A DNA stretch of 64,000 nucleotides from Streptomyces sp. Je 1-332 (GCF_040730185.1 NZ_CP160402.1:186001-250000), one strand, 5' to 3'. Counted from the stretch's first letter, positions 17,908 to 27,104 are shown. Numbers and translations: made by a program. The notes: generated by a model not told the origin, from the letters alone.

Positions 17908-18822
17908 TCAGCGGCTGTCCGTCATGCCTCCCGTCACCGCGATGGTCTCCCCGATGACGTAACTGGAATCGGCTTCCGAGGCCAGGTAGACGTAGGCAGG
18001 CGCGAGCTCCTCCGGCTGGGCGGCGCGGCCCATCGGGTCCGCTGCTGCGAGATTCTTTTCGAGATAGTCGTCGGGAAACCGCTGTCCCGCGACGTTCAGG
18101 ACGGTCCATGTCGGGCCGGGGGCCACCACGTTCGCCCGGATTCCGCGCTTGGCCAGGTGGGAGGCGATGGACTTCGTGAAGATGATTTGCGCGGCCTTCG
18201 ACGCGGCGTAGTCCATCATCATGTCGCTGCCCTTGAGACCTTCCTCCGAGGCCGTCGCGATGATCGCATCTCCCCGTCCCAGGTGAGGCAGAGAAGCCAG
18301 CACCAGGTGGAAGTAGGCGTAGACGTTCGTTTTGAAGGCCAGGTCGAACTCCTCGAAGTTCAAGTCCTCCAGGCTGTTCTGGCTGTTGAGGCGCGCTGCG
18401 TTGCTGACCAGAATGTTGAGTCCGCCCAGCGTCTGCACGGTCGTCTCCACGGCCTGTCGGCAGAAGTCGGGGTCACACAAGTCGCCGGGTATCAGCAGGC
18501 ACCGTCGGCCTTCGGATTCGACGACCTTGCGCGTCTGTTCGGCGTCCTCCTGCTCCTCCGGCAGGTAGACGATGGCCACGTCTGCGCCTTCACGCGCACA
18601 CAGCACCGCCACGGACCGGCCGATGCCCGAGTCGCCGCCGGTGATCAAGGCCACCTTGTCCCGGAGCTTGTCCGCCCCGCGATAGTCGGGAGCCATATAG
18701 CGCGGCGGCGTCGACATCCGAGACTCCAGCCCAGGTCTCTGCTGCCGCTCGAAGGTGTACGGCGGCGTGGGCTCAGCGCCCGCCCCGGGCCGGCCCGGGC
18801 GACCCTCGTGTGCGTCAGTCAT
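17908..18822 (-). CDS. SDR-family oxidoreductase with N-terminal extension (YghA/YhdF type)
   Basis: A 304-residue short-chain dehydrogenase. An extension of about 50 residues rich in Pro and Arg (PPYTFERQQRPGLESR, then YRGADKL) precedes the Rossmann motif TGGDSGIGR. NAA in VSNAARLN, Ser in IATASEEG and YAASK complete the NAD-binding and catalytic residues. ATG 18822 follows GGAGG at eight bases. This subgroup is often annotated as general-stress or glucose dehydrogenase-like; the substrate is not established. Confidence 0.92.
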   Translation of the reverse strand: MTDAHEGRPGRPGAGAEPTPPYTFERQQRPGLESRMSTPPRYMAPDYRGADKLRDKVALITGGDSGIGRSVAVLCAREGADVAIVYLPEEQEDAEQTRKVVESEGRRCLLIPGDLCDPDFCRQAVETTVQTLGGLNILVSNAARLNSQNSLEDLNFEEFDLAFKTNVYAYFHLVLASLPHLGRGDAIIATASEEGLKGSDMMMDYAASKAAQIIFTKSIASHLAKRGIRANVVAPGPTWTVLNVAGQRFPDDYLEKNLAAADPMGRAAQPEELAPAYVYLASEADSSYVIGETIAVTGGMTDSR

Positions 18823-19072
18823 CAGGCAAACCTCCAGCGGAGACGAAAAGCGATCACCCGCCTCGCGTAACCCGGACCGGCAACGATGAAACAATCAGCG
18901 GAAATATCGCACTGGAGGATGCGGGGGCGGGCGCCCTACCCCCAGGTCATCACCCTGGACACGAGCACTCGGGGCGCGGCATCGGCAGACATTCGCTACG
19001 CCCGCGAGGACGGCGGTCTGCTCGTCCCGTTCACGCCGAAGCCCCTTCTCGGGTCGAGCAGCCCTCCCCCGT

Positions 19073-20149
19073 TCACTGGATCAGATCGGTGTGTGGATGC
19101 TCCGGGGAGGTCGGGCAGACGTAGATCTGCATGTTGTCCGTGCTGCCTACTTCCACCCCCGTCGGCTGCGAGGGATTCTGCCCGGGGTAGTTAGAGCCGG
19201 CGAGGGCGGCGGCCTGGTCTTCCTGCGGCGCCCAGTTGCGCCCTGCGCCGCCGTCCCACTCCCGGGAGGCGATCGTCAGGAGCGGGGCCATCTGCGCTTC
19301 GCACACCGAGCAGTACCGGCGGTAGGGGTCGGTGCGGCCCCACGGGGGCCAGCCGCCGACCTTCCAGCCCGGGGCGTTGCCCAGATGAAGGGAATAGAGC
19401 TCGCGCGGATTCTGCGCGTAGGAGACATCCACGTCGGCGCCGGCTGCCTGCCACCTGTTCCAGTCCTCCAGCATCCGCTGCAGTTCCGGGCTCAGATCCA
19501 GGATGTTGGGGTACTCCGTGATCGCTTCCGGCGCCAGCACGCACGGCTCTGGCACGTAACCCGGATAGTCCGCCTCGTACGGCTCTGGTGGTGTGGTGAG
19601 GATGTCGACGATCTCCGCGGCCGACCGCCAGAACAGGGCGGTCGCCGGCTTGTAATGCGGTTCGTGCTCGTACGGGCACCAGAGAACCTGAAGCAGATCG
19701 GCCTGCCCGGGCGGTCGCAGCAGGGCTATGTCACGCAGGAACAGCTGAGCCACGGGCAGCATCGGGACCGGGCAATCGGCGGGCCATGGAGGGCTCGCTT
19801 CGTAGCGTTCGGCGAGCCACGCGGCATTGCGCGCACTGAGGGCTGCCTCCTCGGGCGTGAGCGCGGGACGTTGGTCATCTGGACGCCATCGGGACCGCAG
19901 GCGTCTCGCGAGCCGCACTTCGGTCGGTGACTCGCGAAACCCCGTGTCCACATGCAGGTGCGCGTCCGCGCAGTGCGGCCACGGCTCCCCCGCCGGCCAC
20001 ATCAACGGCCCGCCGACCGAGCTGTCCCCGACAGAAGGCGTTCCCGGACGCGGATGCAGCCGGATGGCAGGTCGCGCCAGCGGAGCCAGCTCGGGAAAGA
20101 CCGCGCTCACCTCTACAGGCCGCGGCGGAGTGGTACGTACGAAACTCAT
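19073..20149 (-). CDS. DUF1963 (YwqG-like) protein
   Basis: A 358-residue soluble protein with features of the DUF1963 family: VGGPLMWPAGEPWPHCADAH near residue 45, repeated LQVLWCPYEHE and FWRSA segments, then GGWPPWGRTDPYR and a C-terminal MQIYVCPTSPEHP with late cysteines. Function is unknown for the family. ATG 20149 is preferred; ATG 20158 is a close alternative, and starts further upstream would add low-quality sequence. It is the last of a series of same-strand genes (nitroreductase-like, EamA, MFS), separated by 120 bases, so co-transcription is possible but not certain. Confidence 0.8.
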   Translation of the reverse strand: MSFVRTTPPRPVEVSAVFPELAPLARPAIRLHPRPGTPSVGDSSVGGPLMWPAGEPWPHCADAHLHVDTGFRESPTEVRLARRLRSRWRPDDQRPALTPEEAALSARNAAWLAERYEASPPWPADCPVPMLPVAQLFLRDIALLRPPGQADLLQVLWCPYEHEPHYKPATALFWRSAAEIVDILTTPPEPYEADYPGYVPEPCVLAPEAITEYPNILDLSPELQRMLEDWNRWQAAGADVDVSYAQNPRELYSLHLGNAPGWKVGGWPPWGRTDPYRRYCSVCEAQMAPLLTIASREWDGGAGRNWAPQEDQAAALAGSNYPGQNPSQPTGVEVGSTDNMQIYVCPTSPEHPHTDLIQ

Positions 20150-20269
20150 GCCGGTCATCCTGTCACCAGCCACTGACACTCCCCTTGCCACCTCGACCCC
20201 CCGCAACACCCAACCAGCCACACCCTCCACCGACTTGGCCACGGTGCTGGCAGCGGCCATTCGCCCGGG

Positions 20270-21481
20270 TCAGCTGGTCGGCGTGGTCCGGCGTCCCGTC
20301 GAGGCGCGGAGGATCACGGCGAGAGCGACCAGGACGATGCCGAACCAGACGACGCTCGTGACACCCACGTGGTCGGCGAACAGGCCGCCGATGAGGGCGC
20401 CCAGGGCGATGCAGGTGTTGTAGGCCATGGTGTTGAGCGACATCGCGGCCTCGAAGGTCTCGGGGGCCGCCGAGAGCGTCATGTTGATCTGGCTGAGCTG
20501 GACGACGCCGAAGGCGAGGCCCCACAGGACCATGGCGGCGATCACGCCGATGTCGTTCGTGCCGATGGTCAGCAGCATGACGAGGACGGCGATCATGATG
20601 AGGCCGCCCACGATGAAGCTGCCCCGCAGGCTCTTGCTGACGCTCTGGCCGCCGATGAAGTTGCCGATCGCGCCGCCGATACCGAAGACGATGAGGACGA
20701 CGGTGATGAAGCCGACGGTGGCGGACGTACGTTCCTCGAGGTAGGGACGGACGAAGGTGTAGGCACCGAAGTGGCCGAGGACGAAGAAGACGACCATGAC
20801 CAGCACCACCCGTAGCGGCACGTTCTTGACCGGCAGCTCGAAGACCTCGCGGACCGAGACCGCGTTGGCCGACGGCAGCGATGGGATCGTGAAGGCGACC
20901 GCGAGGAACACCAGAGCGCTGAGGCCGGCCCAGATCAGGAAGGTGGTGCGCCAGTCGATGGCGCTCTCGAGCAGGGTGCCGAGCGGGATGCCGACGACGG
21001 TGGCGATCGAGATTCCGGACATCACGACGGCGGCGGCCCGGTTGGCGTGCTGCTCGGGGACGATGCGCATGGCCATGCTGACGCCGATGGCCCAGAAGAC
21101 GCCGCTGGCGAATCCCATGATCAGGCGGGTGCCCAGGATGAGCGGGTAGTTCGGGGCGATCGAGGTGATCAGGTTACCGACGGCCAGGACGGCCAGCAGT
21201 GTGGTCAGCAGTCGGCGCCGGTTGACGCGCCGGGTCCATGCCACGATGAACGGCACACCGAGACCTGCCGCCAAACCCTGCGCCGTAACCATCAGGCCGA
21301 CCGATCCCACGGAGACTCCGAGGCTTGCGCTGAGCGGGGTGAGCAGGCCGATCGGCATCAGTTCGGTGGTGAGGAAGACGAACAGACTGGCGGTGATGGC
21401 AGCCACGCCCAGCCATGCCCGGTTCGGGGACATCTGCTTCTGTGGCGTGACGGGGGTGTTGGTCTCTTCTTGAGTGGTCAT
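20270..21481 (-). CDS. MFS drug/sugar efflux transporter (DHA1 type)
   Basis: A 403-residue membrane protein with 12 predicted segments. TTELMPIGLLTPLSASLGVS in helix 1 and RLIMGFASGVFWAIG in helix 4 match the arabinose-efflux/chloramphenicol-resistance group of the DHA1 family. RRLLTTLLAVLAVGN is the conserved helix 2-3 loop. It starts 45 bases after the EamA stop, so the two exporters are probably co-transcribed. They share a divergent LysR regulator beyond the nitroreductase-like gene. The substrate is unknown; export of a toxic small molecule is the usual role. Confidence 0.92.
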   Translation of the reverse strand: MTTQEETNTPVTPQKQMSPNRAWLGVAAITASLFVFLTTELMPIGLLTPLSASLGVSVGSVGLMVTAQGLAAGLGVPFIVAWTRRVNRRRLLTTLLAVLAVGNLITSIAPNYPLILGTRLIMGFASGVFWAIGVSMAMRIVPEQHANRAAAVVMSGISIATVVGIPLGTLLESAIDWRTTFLIWAGLSALVFLAVAFTIPSLPSANAVSVREVFELPVKNVPLRVVLVMVVFFVLGHFGAYTFVRPYLEERTSATVGFITVVLIVFGIGGAIGNFIGGQSVSKSLRGSFIVGGLIMIAVLVMLLTIGTNDIGVIAAMVLWGLAFGVVQLSQINMTLSAAPETFEAAMSLNTMAYNTCIALGALIGGLFADHVGVTSVVWFGIVLVALAVILRASTGRRTTPTS

Positions 21482-21526
21482 GTCATCTCTCCGGATGTGG
21501 TCAGACGTGCGTGGTACGCGAATGCC

Positions 21527-22453
21527 TCACGGCGCCGGCGTCCGCGAGACCGTGGTGGAGGGTGGAGCCGAGGGCGTCTCCTCGGGCTTCGGTTCGGGCG
21601 GGCGCGGCTGGCCCAGCACGACCGCCAGGAAGATGACGGCCATTCCGATGACCTGGAGGGCGGACAGCGTCTGGTCCTTGACGAGGTAGCCCAGCAGGGT
21701 TGCCACGACCGGGCTGCCCAGCGCGAGGAAGGAGACCGCCACGGTCGGCAGGCGTTCGATGCCTCGGAACCAGACGACGTAGCTCAGGACCGCCCCCAGA
21801 GTGATGAGGTAGGCGAAGCCGATGACGTTGGAGCCGGTGAGGCCGTCGGGAAGGTCTTCCAGCGCCAGCCAGAACGGCAGCAGGACCAGACCGCCCGCCG
21901 TGAGTTGCCACCCCGTGAACGTGAGCAGGCCGACACCTTCCGGCCGGCCCCACCGCTTGGTCAGTGTGATGCCCGAAGCCATGCACAGTGCTCCGCCGAC
22001 CGCGGCGACGAGCCCGATGGTGTCGAGCGACGTCGCGCCCCTGAAGACGAGCAACATCACGCCCCCGGTGCCCATGACGCAGGCCAGGGCGTGGACGAGT
22101 CTGATCCTCTCGCCGAGGAAGAGGGAGGCGAGGATGACGACGAACACGGGTTGCGCCGACATGACCACGGCGGCGATACCGCCCGGCAGCCGGTAGGCCG
22201 CCACGAAGAGCAGGAAGTTGAAGGCGCCGATGTTCAGAACACCGAGCACCAGCGCGCGCCACCACCAGACGCCGACGGGAAGCTTCCGGCCGAAGGCCAG
22301 CAGGACCAGACCGCCGGGCAGGGCCCGCATGGTGGTCGCCAGGAGCGGCCGGTTCGGGGGCAGCAGCTCGGTGGTCACCAGGTAGGTGCTGCCCCAGACC
22401 GCCGGAGCAAGACCGGTCAGGGCCGCGGTGAGCAGATTCTGTCTGTTCTTCAT
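21527..22453 (-). CDS. EamA-family (DMT) exporter
   Basis: A 308-residue protein with ten hydrophobic segments in two five-helix EamA repeats; each repeat ends with the typical LGERI or YLVKDQTLSALQVIG helix pair. VWGSTYLVTTELLPP near residue 19 is the family opening. The C-terminal 30 residues are a Pro/Thr-rich cytoplasmic tail. It lies between the nitroreductase-like gene (72 bases upstream) and the MFS gene (45 bases downstream). The 72-base gap contains a short tandem CCGTCCGTCCGG repeat. It likely exports a metabolite; the substrate is not readable. Confidence 0.92.
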   Translation of the reverse strand: MKNRQNLLTAALTGLAPAVWGSTYLVTTELLPPNRPLLATTMRALPGGLVLLAFGRKLPVGVWWWRALVLGVLNIGAFNFLLFVAAYRLPGGIAAVVMSAQPVFVVILASLFLGERIRLVHALACVMGTGGVMLLVFRGATSLDTIGLVAAVGGALCMASGITLTKRWGRPEGVGLLTFTGWQLTAGGLVLLPFWLALEDLPDGLTGSNVIGFAYLITLGAVLSYVVWFRGIERLPTVAVSFLALGSPVVATLLGYLVKDQTLSALQVIGMAVIFLAVVLGQPRPPEPKPEETPSAPPSTTVSRTPAP

Positions 22454-22525
22454 CTCGTTCTCACATCCCTCGGGGGAACCACTTGGCTCCCGTAGTCCGT
22501 CCGTCCGGCCGTCCGTCCGGCCGGC

Positions 22526-23167
22526 TCAGTCGAAGATCGGGTCGCGGTCGCGGCCGCGCTTCAGCTCGAAGAAGCCCTCTGTGCTCACCACGGCCAGCAC
22601 GCCGTCCCAGAGCGTTCCTGCCGCCTCGGCACGGGGAGCGGGGGTGAGCACAGGGCCGAAGAACGCCAGCGGCTTTCCCTCCGGGCCGGGCACGTGGATC
22701 ACGGGGGTGCCGACCTCGGAACCGACAGGGTCCATCCCCTCGTGGTGCTCGGCCCGCAACGGCTCGTCCCAGGAGGTGTCCTCCGCGGCCTCGATCAGTT
22801 CGGCCGGCAGACCCGCCTCCCCCAGAGCTGCAAGGATCATGTCGTGGCCGAGCCCGGCCTGCTCGTGGTGGATCCGACGGCCCATGGCGTTGTAGAGGGG
22901 GCGCAACACCTCGTTGCCGTACCGCTGTTGTGCCGCGACGCACACGCGCACGCAGGCCCAGCCGTCGATCATGCCCTGGCGGTACTTCTCCGGGACCGCG
23001 CGGCCCTCGTTGAGGACCGAGAGGCTCATGATGTGGAAACGGGCTTCCAGCGGCCTGACCTGCTCCACCTCCAGCATCCAGCGTGAGGTGATCCACGCCC
23101 AGGGGCAGCGGGGGTCCACCCAGATGTCGGCGATGGTCGTCTCGGAACGGGTGGGCGTGGTGCTCAT
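22526..23167 (-). CDS. Mycothiol nitroreductase Rv2466c-like DsbA-fold protein, monothiol variant
   Basis: A 213-residue thioredoxin-fold protein closely resembling mycobacterial Rv2466c: IADIWVDPRCPWAWITSRWM, then LNEGRAVPEKYRQGM, and GTPVIHV with a C-terminal FFELKR. Rv2466c uses mycothiol as electron donor and has a CPWC active site. Here the codons read CPWA, so only the first (nucleophilic) cysteine remains. ATG 23167 is used; an upstream in-frame start at 23194 is possible. It opens a likely operon with two exporters and is divergent from a LysR gene. A role in reducing or conjugating a xenobiotic is inferred. Confidence 0.85.
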   Translation of the reverse strand: MSTTPTRSETTIADIWVDPRCPWAWITSRWMLEVEQVRPLEARFHIMSLSVLNEGRAVPEKYRQGMIDGWACVRVCVAAQQRYGNEVLRPLYNAMGRRIHHEQAGLGHDMILAALGEAGLPAELIEAAEDTSWDEPLRAEHHEGMDPVGSEVGTPVIHVPGPEGKPLAFFGPVLTPAPRAEAAGTLWDGVLAVVSTEGFFELKRGRDRDPIFD

Positions 23168-23448
23168 GGCGGTCGCTCGTCCTTTCGGTGTCATGCGTCA
23201 TGGGTGCGAGGGGTGCAAGGGGTACGAGGAGGGCGAAGGGCGCGCGCAGGCATGCCTCGGCGCTGTGCGCCCAGGTGCGGGGGGTGAAGGAGCTGGCAGC
23301 GGTAAAGCGGCTTCTGGGCATGCCGGAGAGGCCCTGATCGAGGGCCCGCCCGGCGGAGTTACCCCGAGGACGTAGCTGCCGTGTGCGGTCGTCATCAGTG
23401 TCGGGACGAGAGCATCAATGAGTCCAACACATGATTGTCACGCGATGG

Positions 23449-23463
23449 ATCTCGTATCACGAT
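23449..23463. promoter_or_regulatory. LysR-type T-N11-A box
   Basis: ATC-N9-GAT (23449-23451 and 23461-23463) gives a T-N11-A motif, with a central TCGT-ATC-ACGA inverted repeat. It lies just before the LysR start and about 280 bases before the divergent operon. CGATGGATC is also directly repeated at 23443-23451 and 23460-23468. It is a candidate autoregulatory site. Confidence 0.45.
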
Positions 23464-23469
23464 GGATCC

Positions 23470-24345
23470 ATGGAGCTCCAGCAGATGCGGTACGTGATCG
23501 CCGTGGCCGAGACGAACAGCTTCACGAGGGCTGCCCAACGGTGCCTCGTGGTCCAGTCCGCGCTCAGCCACCAAATCGCGCGCCTGGAGAAGGAATTGGG
23601 CGCGAGACTCTTCGAACGCACCAGCCGCCGCGTCCGGTTGACCCCGGCGGGCGCGTCCTTCCTGCCCGCCGCCCGCCAGTGCCTGGACGCGGCAGAGCGG
23701 GCCGCGGCCGAAGTCGCGGCGGCCGTCGGGGAGGTGCGCGGACGACTCTCGGTGGGGCTGATCCCCAGCGTCGCCGCGGTGGACGTCCCCGCCGTTCTCA
23801 GGGAATTCCACCAGCGCCATCCCAAGGCCCGGATCAGCCTCAGCGTGGGGGCGAGCGACGAGCTCGTCGAGCAGGTCAGGCAGGGCGAGATCGAGGTGGC
23901 CTTTCTCGGCATCCCCGTCACGGCCCGCCCCCGGGGCGTCATGGCCCGGAAGCTGGCCCAGGAGCGTCTTGTGGCCGTGGTCTGTCCGGACCACCCACTC
24001 GCCGACGAGACCTCGGTCGACCTCCGTCGGCTGTCCTCGGAGGTGTTCGTGGACCTCCCGGCGAAGACTGCCGGCCGGGCCCAGTCCGATCTGGCCTTCA
24101 CCGCCGCCGGCCTCACCCGGGAGGTCGCCTTCGAGGTGACCAACGCGGACTACCTGGCCCGTCTGGTCGGCGCGGGCCTGGGCGTGGCCCTGCTCCCGCC
24201 CGCATACGTCGCGGGCCTGGCCGGACTGGCCACGATCGAGGTCACGGACGCACCGTCCCGCGCCGAGTACGTGATCTGGGGCCGGGAGAACCGCACCCCG
24301 GCGGCCACTGCCTTCCTGGAGCTACTGGGCATCGAGGAGGAGTAG
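23470..24345 (+). CDS. LysR-family regulator
   Basis: A 291-residue regulator. The helix-turn-helix is at residues 2-60 (MRYVIAVAETNSFTRAAQR, then LSHQIARLEKELGARLFER). The effector domain follows with VGLIPSVAAVDVPAVLREF and GVALLPPAYVAG. ATG 23470 aligns with the family start; upstream in-frame codons would run through the predicted operator. It is divergent from the nitroreductase-like/EamA/MFS operon and most likely controls it in response to an exported or reduced small molecule. The effector is unknown. Confidence 0.92.
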   Translation: MELQQMRYVIAVAETNSFTRAAQRCLVVQSALSHQIARLEKELGARLFERTSRRVRLTPAGASFLPAARQCLDAAERAAAEVAAAVGEVRGRLSVGLIPSVAAVDVPAVLREFHQRHPKARISLSVGASDELVEQVRQGEIEVAFLGIPVTARPRGVMARKLAQERLVAVVCPDHPLADETSVDLRRLSSEVFVDLPAKTAGRAQSDLAFTAAGLTREVAFEVTNADYLARLVGAGLGVALLPPAYVAGLAGLATIEVTDAPSRAEYVIWGRENRTPAATAFLELLGIEEE

Positions 24346-24574
24346 GCCGGTCTTTCGCAGCCGCTTGTTATAGCCGGGCTGGTTGGGGGGGGCAGGTACG
24401 GCAACGGATGCTGCGGGCAGCTCATCGCTATGGATGCCGCATGCCGTGAATCGACGCCGACCATCGCTGCTCCGTAATGACAGCCGGGATGCATGTCGCG
24501 ATATAGCACTAGTCTTTCTTCTCGCGCCGCTGCCTGCGTCGCGAGAACGACGTCGACAGGACCAGGACGGAATC

Positions 24575-25231
24575 ATGTCGGGAGAGATCTCGCCCACCGG
24601 GAAGGGCTCCGGCCACGACTCGTCGCCGGAGCTGAGGGCCTCTCATGCGGACCGGGACCGGGTGGTGGACGTGCTGCGCATCGCGGCGGGGGACGGCCTG
24701 CTGGCCGCGGACGAGTTGGACGAGCGCCTGGAAGCTGCCCTGTCGGCGCGGACTGTCAGTGAGCTGACCGCGCTGACCGCTGACCTGCCGGCCGTGTCCG
24801 CTTCGAGCGGCACGGCCGGGGCGGAGGTCAAGGACGTACTCCAGATCAACGCGGTCCACAGTGGTGCGGTCAAACGCGAGGGGCGCTGGGTGGTGCCGCG
24901 GAGGCTGGAGCTGGTCACTGCGTGGTGTGATGTGACGCTCGACTTCACTGAGGCAGTGATCACGCAGGACACTTTGCGGATCGAAATGAGCACGGCAGGC
25001 AAGAAGCTGACGCTGATCACCAAGCCAGGCATTGTGGTCGATGCCGATGCCCTGGGCCTCGTACACAGCAAGATCAAGATTCGCCAGGCTCCAGACCACG
25101 GGACGCCGATCACGCTGCGCGTGGAGCTGGTCGGCACGACCATGCACGGCCGCGTCGTGGTGCGGCCCCCGCGGCGGACGTTCGGGCAGTGGCTGCTACG
25201 TAAGCCCGCCTCACTGCCCACAGGCGATTGA
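24575..25231 (+). CDS. DUF1707 domain protein
   Basis: A 218-residue soluble protein. Residues about 23-76 are a DUF1707 domain (LRASHADRDRVVDVLRIAA, DELDERLEAALSARTVSELTAL). The C-terminal half is a beta-rich domain with LVTAWCDVTLDFTEAVI, resembling the DUF2154/LiaF-like C-terminal fold. No membrane segment is visible, unlike many DUF1707 proteins. ATG 24575 follows AGGACGGA; earlier in-frame codons give low-quality sequence. The function is unknown. It converges on the FKBP gene with no clear terminator between them. Confidence 0.85.
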   Translation: MSGEISPTGKGSGHDSSPELRASHADRDRVVDVLRIAAGDGLLAADELDERLEAALSARTVSELTALTADLPAVSASSGTAGAEVKDVLQINAVHSGAVKREGRWVVPRRLELVTAWCDVTLDFTEAVITQDTLRIEMSTAGKKLTLITKPGIVVDADALGLVHSKIKIRQAPDHGTPITLRVELVGTTMHGRVVVRPPRRTFGQWLLRKPASLPTGD

Positions 25232-25334
25232 CTCCATCACGGGGAGCTGTCGGCGGTGGTCCGGACGGTATGGGGCGGGGCTCAGCGGTCGGATCGCCCG
25301 GGAGCAAACACCAAGCAGCGGACCAAACACTCAG

Positions 25335-25715
25335 TCAAACGGCGACGGAGAGCAGATCCACCACGAAGACGAGTGTCGAGCCCGCCGGGATCAACGGCGA
25401 GGGTGACTGGTTGCCGTAGCCGAGGCGCGGGGGAACGATGATCTCGCGTCGGCCGCCGACCTTCATCCCCCTGACCCCGCGGTCCCACCCCTTGATGGCC
25501 TTGCCGCCACCCACGGCGAACTTGAACGGCTGGCCCCGGTCCCAGGAAGCGTCGAATTCCTTTCCGGACGCGAAGGTGACCCCGACGTAGTGAACCCGGA
25601 CGACCCTGCCCGGCTTCGCCTCGAGCCCGTCCCCCACGACAAGGTCGCGGACTGTCAGTTCGGCGGGAGCATCACCCTCCGGAAGATCGACCTCGGGCTT
25701 CGTCAGTTCACTCAT
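25335..25715 (-). CDS. FKBP-type peptidyl-prolyl isomerase
   Basis: A 126-residue cytoplasmic single-domain FKBP. VRVHYVGVTFASGKEFDASW, then FKFAVGGGKAIKGWDRGVRG, and RREIIVPPRLGYG contain the usual active-site aromatic and Asp residues. The C-terminal STLVFVVDLLSV strand closes the fold. ATG 25715 gives the standard length; an earlier in-frame start at 25775 would add 20 basic residues without a signal peptide. The protein speeds cis-trans isomerisation of X-Pro bonds during folding. The neighbours do not suggest a specific client. Confidence 0.95.
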   Translation of the reverse strand: MSELTKPEVDLPEGDAPAELTVRDLVVGDGLEAKPGRVVRVHYVGVTFASGKEFDASWDRGQPFKFAVGGGKAIKGWDRGVRGMKVGGRREIIVPPRLGYGNQSPSPLIPAGSTLVFVVDLLSVAV

Positions 25716-25854
25716 TGCAGCCTCTTTCTCTCGCCGCCGGAAGCCCTCATACAGACCAGCCAGGCGCACGGTCACTCTAAGCGGTAGATCATGATGCCGT
25801 CGTGAAGGTTGATCTCCTGGAGTGCTTGATGGAGCCCGCCGCCGGGCCTATGCC

Positions 25855-25878
25855 GTACGCCCGTACGCCCGTACGCCG
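25855..25878. repeat. Three tandem GTACGCC-type octamers
   Basis: GTACGCCC is repeated at 25855-25862 and 25863-25870, followed by GTACGCCG at 25871-25878. The repeat is in the short gap downstream of the dehydratase gene. No function is apparent. Confidence 0.6.
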
Positions 25879-25912
25879 GTGTACTGGAGACATGCCCGTC
25901 GAGGAGCAACCG

Positions 25913-26896
25913 TCAGAACCTGTCGACGCGAGCCCCACCGACCCAGCGGTGATAGGCGTCCACGTCGACGTTGCTGCCGCACACGATGGTGACGACGTGT
26001 CGGCCGGCGAAGCGGTCACGGTCTTCGAGGACCGCTGCGATGCCGAGGGCGGCCGACGGTTCGACGACGAGTCCGGCGTGGTCGAGGAGCAGCCGCATAC
26101 CGGCGATGATCGACGCCTCCTGGACCACGACGGCGTCGTCAACGACCAGCAGGAGGTCGTCCAGGACTGCCGGGATGGGTCGTCGGCCTGCGACGCCGTC
26201 AGCGATGGTGTCGGTCAAGTCGGTGGTGACAACACGTCGTTGGTGCCACGAGCGCGTCATCGCCGGTGCGCCCAGCGGCTGGACACACATCACCTCGACT
26301 TCCGGTGCCAAGGCCTTGATCACATGCCCCACGCCGGTGGCCAGCGCTCCGCCGCCGAGTGCGATCAGGACGGTGTCGAACGACGGCGCGGTGTCGACCA
26401 GTTCCAGGCCGATGGTCGCCGCTCCCTCGCAGGTCTCGATGTCGAGGCTGTCTTCGACCAGCCGGATGCCGTCTTGCCGCGCGATGGCCGCGGCCCGCTC
26501 GCGGGCCAGCTCGTGGTCGCCGTCCACCAGCTCCAGCCTTGCGCCCAACGCGCGGATGCGATCGAGCTTGGCCACCGTCGCGAAGCGGGATGCCACGACG
26601 GTCACGTCGAGCCCCCGGCCGCGACCGGACCAAGCGAGGGCCTGGCCGAGATTGCCCGCGCTGGCGCACACCACGGCCGGCGAGGCATCGTCGGCCAGCA
26701 GGCTCGCGACCAACTCGGTGCCGCGTGCCTTGAAGCTGCGGACCGGGTTCGCCGTCTCGAGCTTGATGCTCACCGTGCACCCGAGGTCGGGTTCCAGCGC
26801 CTCGCAGCGGTACAGCGGAGTATCGAGAAAAATCGGGTCGATCACCCGGCGAGCCGCCCGGATCCGAGCGGTATCAAGGCGCGTCTTCTCCGTCAC
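25913..26896 (-). CDS. PLP-dependent threonine dehydratase-like enzyme
   Basis: A 327-residue fold-type II PLP enzyme. K56 in SFKARG is the Schiff-base lysine; ASAGNLGQALAW binds substrate carboxylate and ALGGGALATG near residue 179 binds the PLP phosphate. It lacks the ACT-like regulatory domain of biosynthetic IlvA, so it is of the short catabolic serine/threonine dehydratase group or an unassigned relative such as ectoine-utilisation EutB-type enzymes. Start GTG 26896 has no close in-frame competitor. A short, degenerate frame overlaps its 5' end on the same strand. Confidence 0.9.
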   Translation of the reverse strand: MTEKTRLDTARIRAARRVIDPIFLDTPLYRCEALEPDLGCTVSIKLETANPVRSFKARGTELVASLLADDASPAVVCASAGNLGQALAWSGRGRGLDVTVVASRFATVAKLDRIRALGARLELVDGDHELARERAAAIARQDGIRLVEDSLDIETCEGAATIGLELVDTAPSFDTVLIALGGGALATGVGHVIKALAPEVEVMCVQPLGAPAMTRSWHQRRVVTTDLTDTIADGVAGRRPIPAVLDDLLLVVDDAVVVQEASIIAGMRLLLDHAGLVVEPSAALGIAAVLEDRDRFAGRHVVTIVCGSNVDVDAYHRWVGGARVDRF

Positions 26897-27104
26897 GACA
26901 CAGCAGCGTAGCTGGGCTGCTCAACCGCACGCTTCGACGACCGGACTCCTCGGACCAGGTGACCGAGCCGAGGCCGTGGCCGTGGTCGCGTGCGCGGGTG
27001 ACGATGCTCTCCAGGTCATCGACGTCGACCGTAAGTTCCCACTGCGGGGTGGATGGCCCGGGTCCGCGCGTGGCGATGAAATCGGCGCCGTAGGGGGCAA
27101 TGAC
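26874..27104 (-). pseudogene. Possible remnant of a VOC/glyoxalase-like gene
   Basis: A 76-codon frame open between two stops has no start codon. It includes PYGADFIATRGPGPSTPQWE followed by LTVDVDDLESIVTRARDHG, which resembles a beta-strand/helix unit of VOC-fold proteins. It overlaps the start of the dehydratase gene out of frame. It could be a 5'-deleted relic or a chance reading in GC-rich DNA; I lean slightly towards a relic. Confidence 0.3.
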
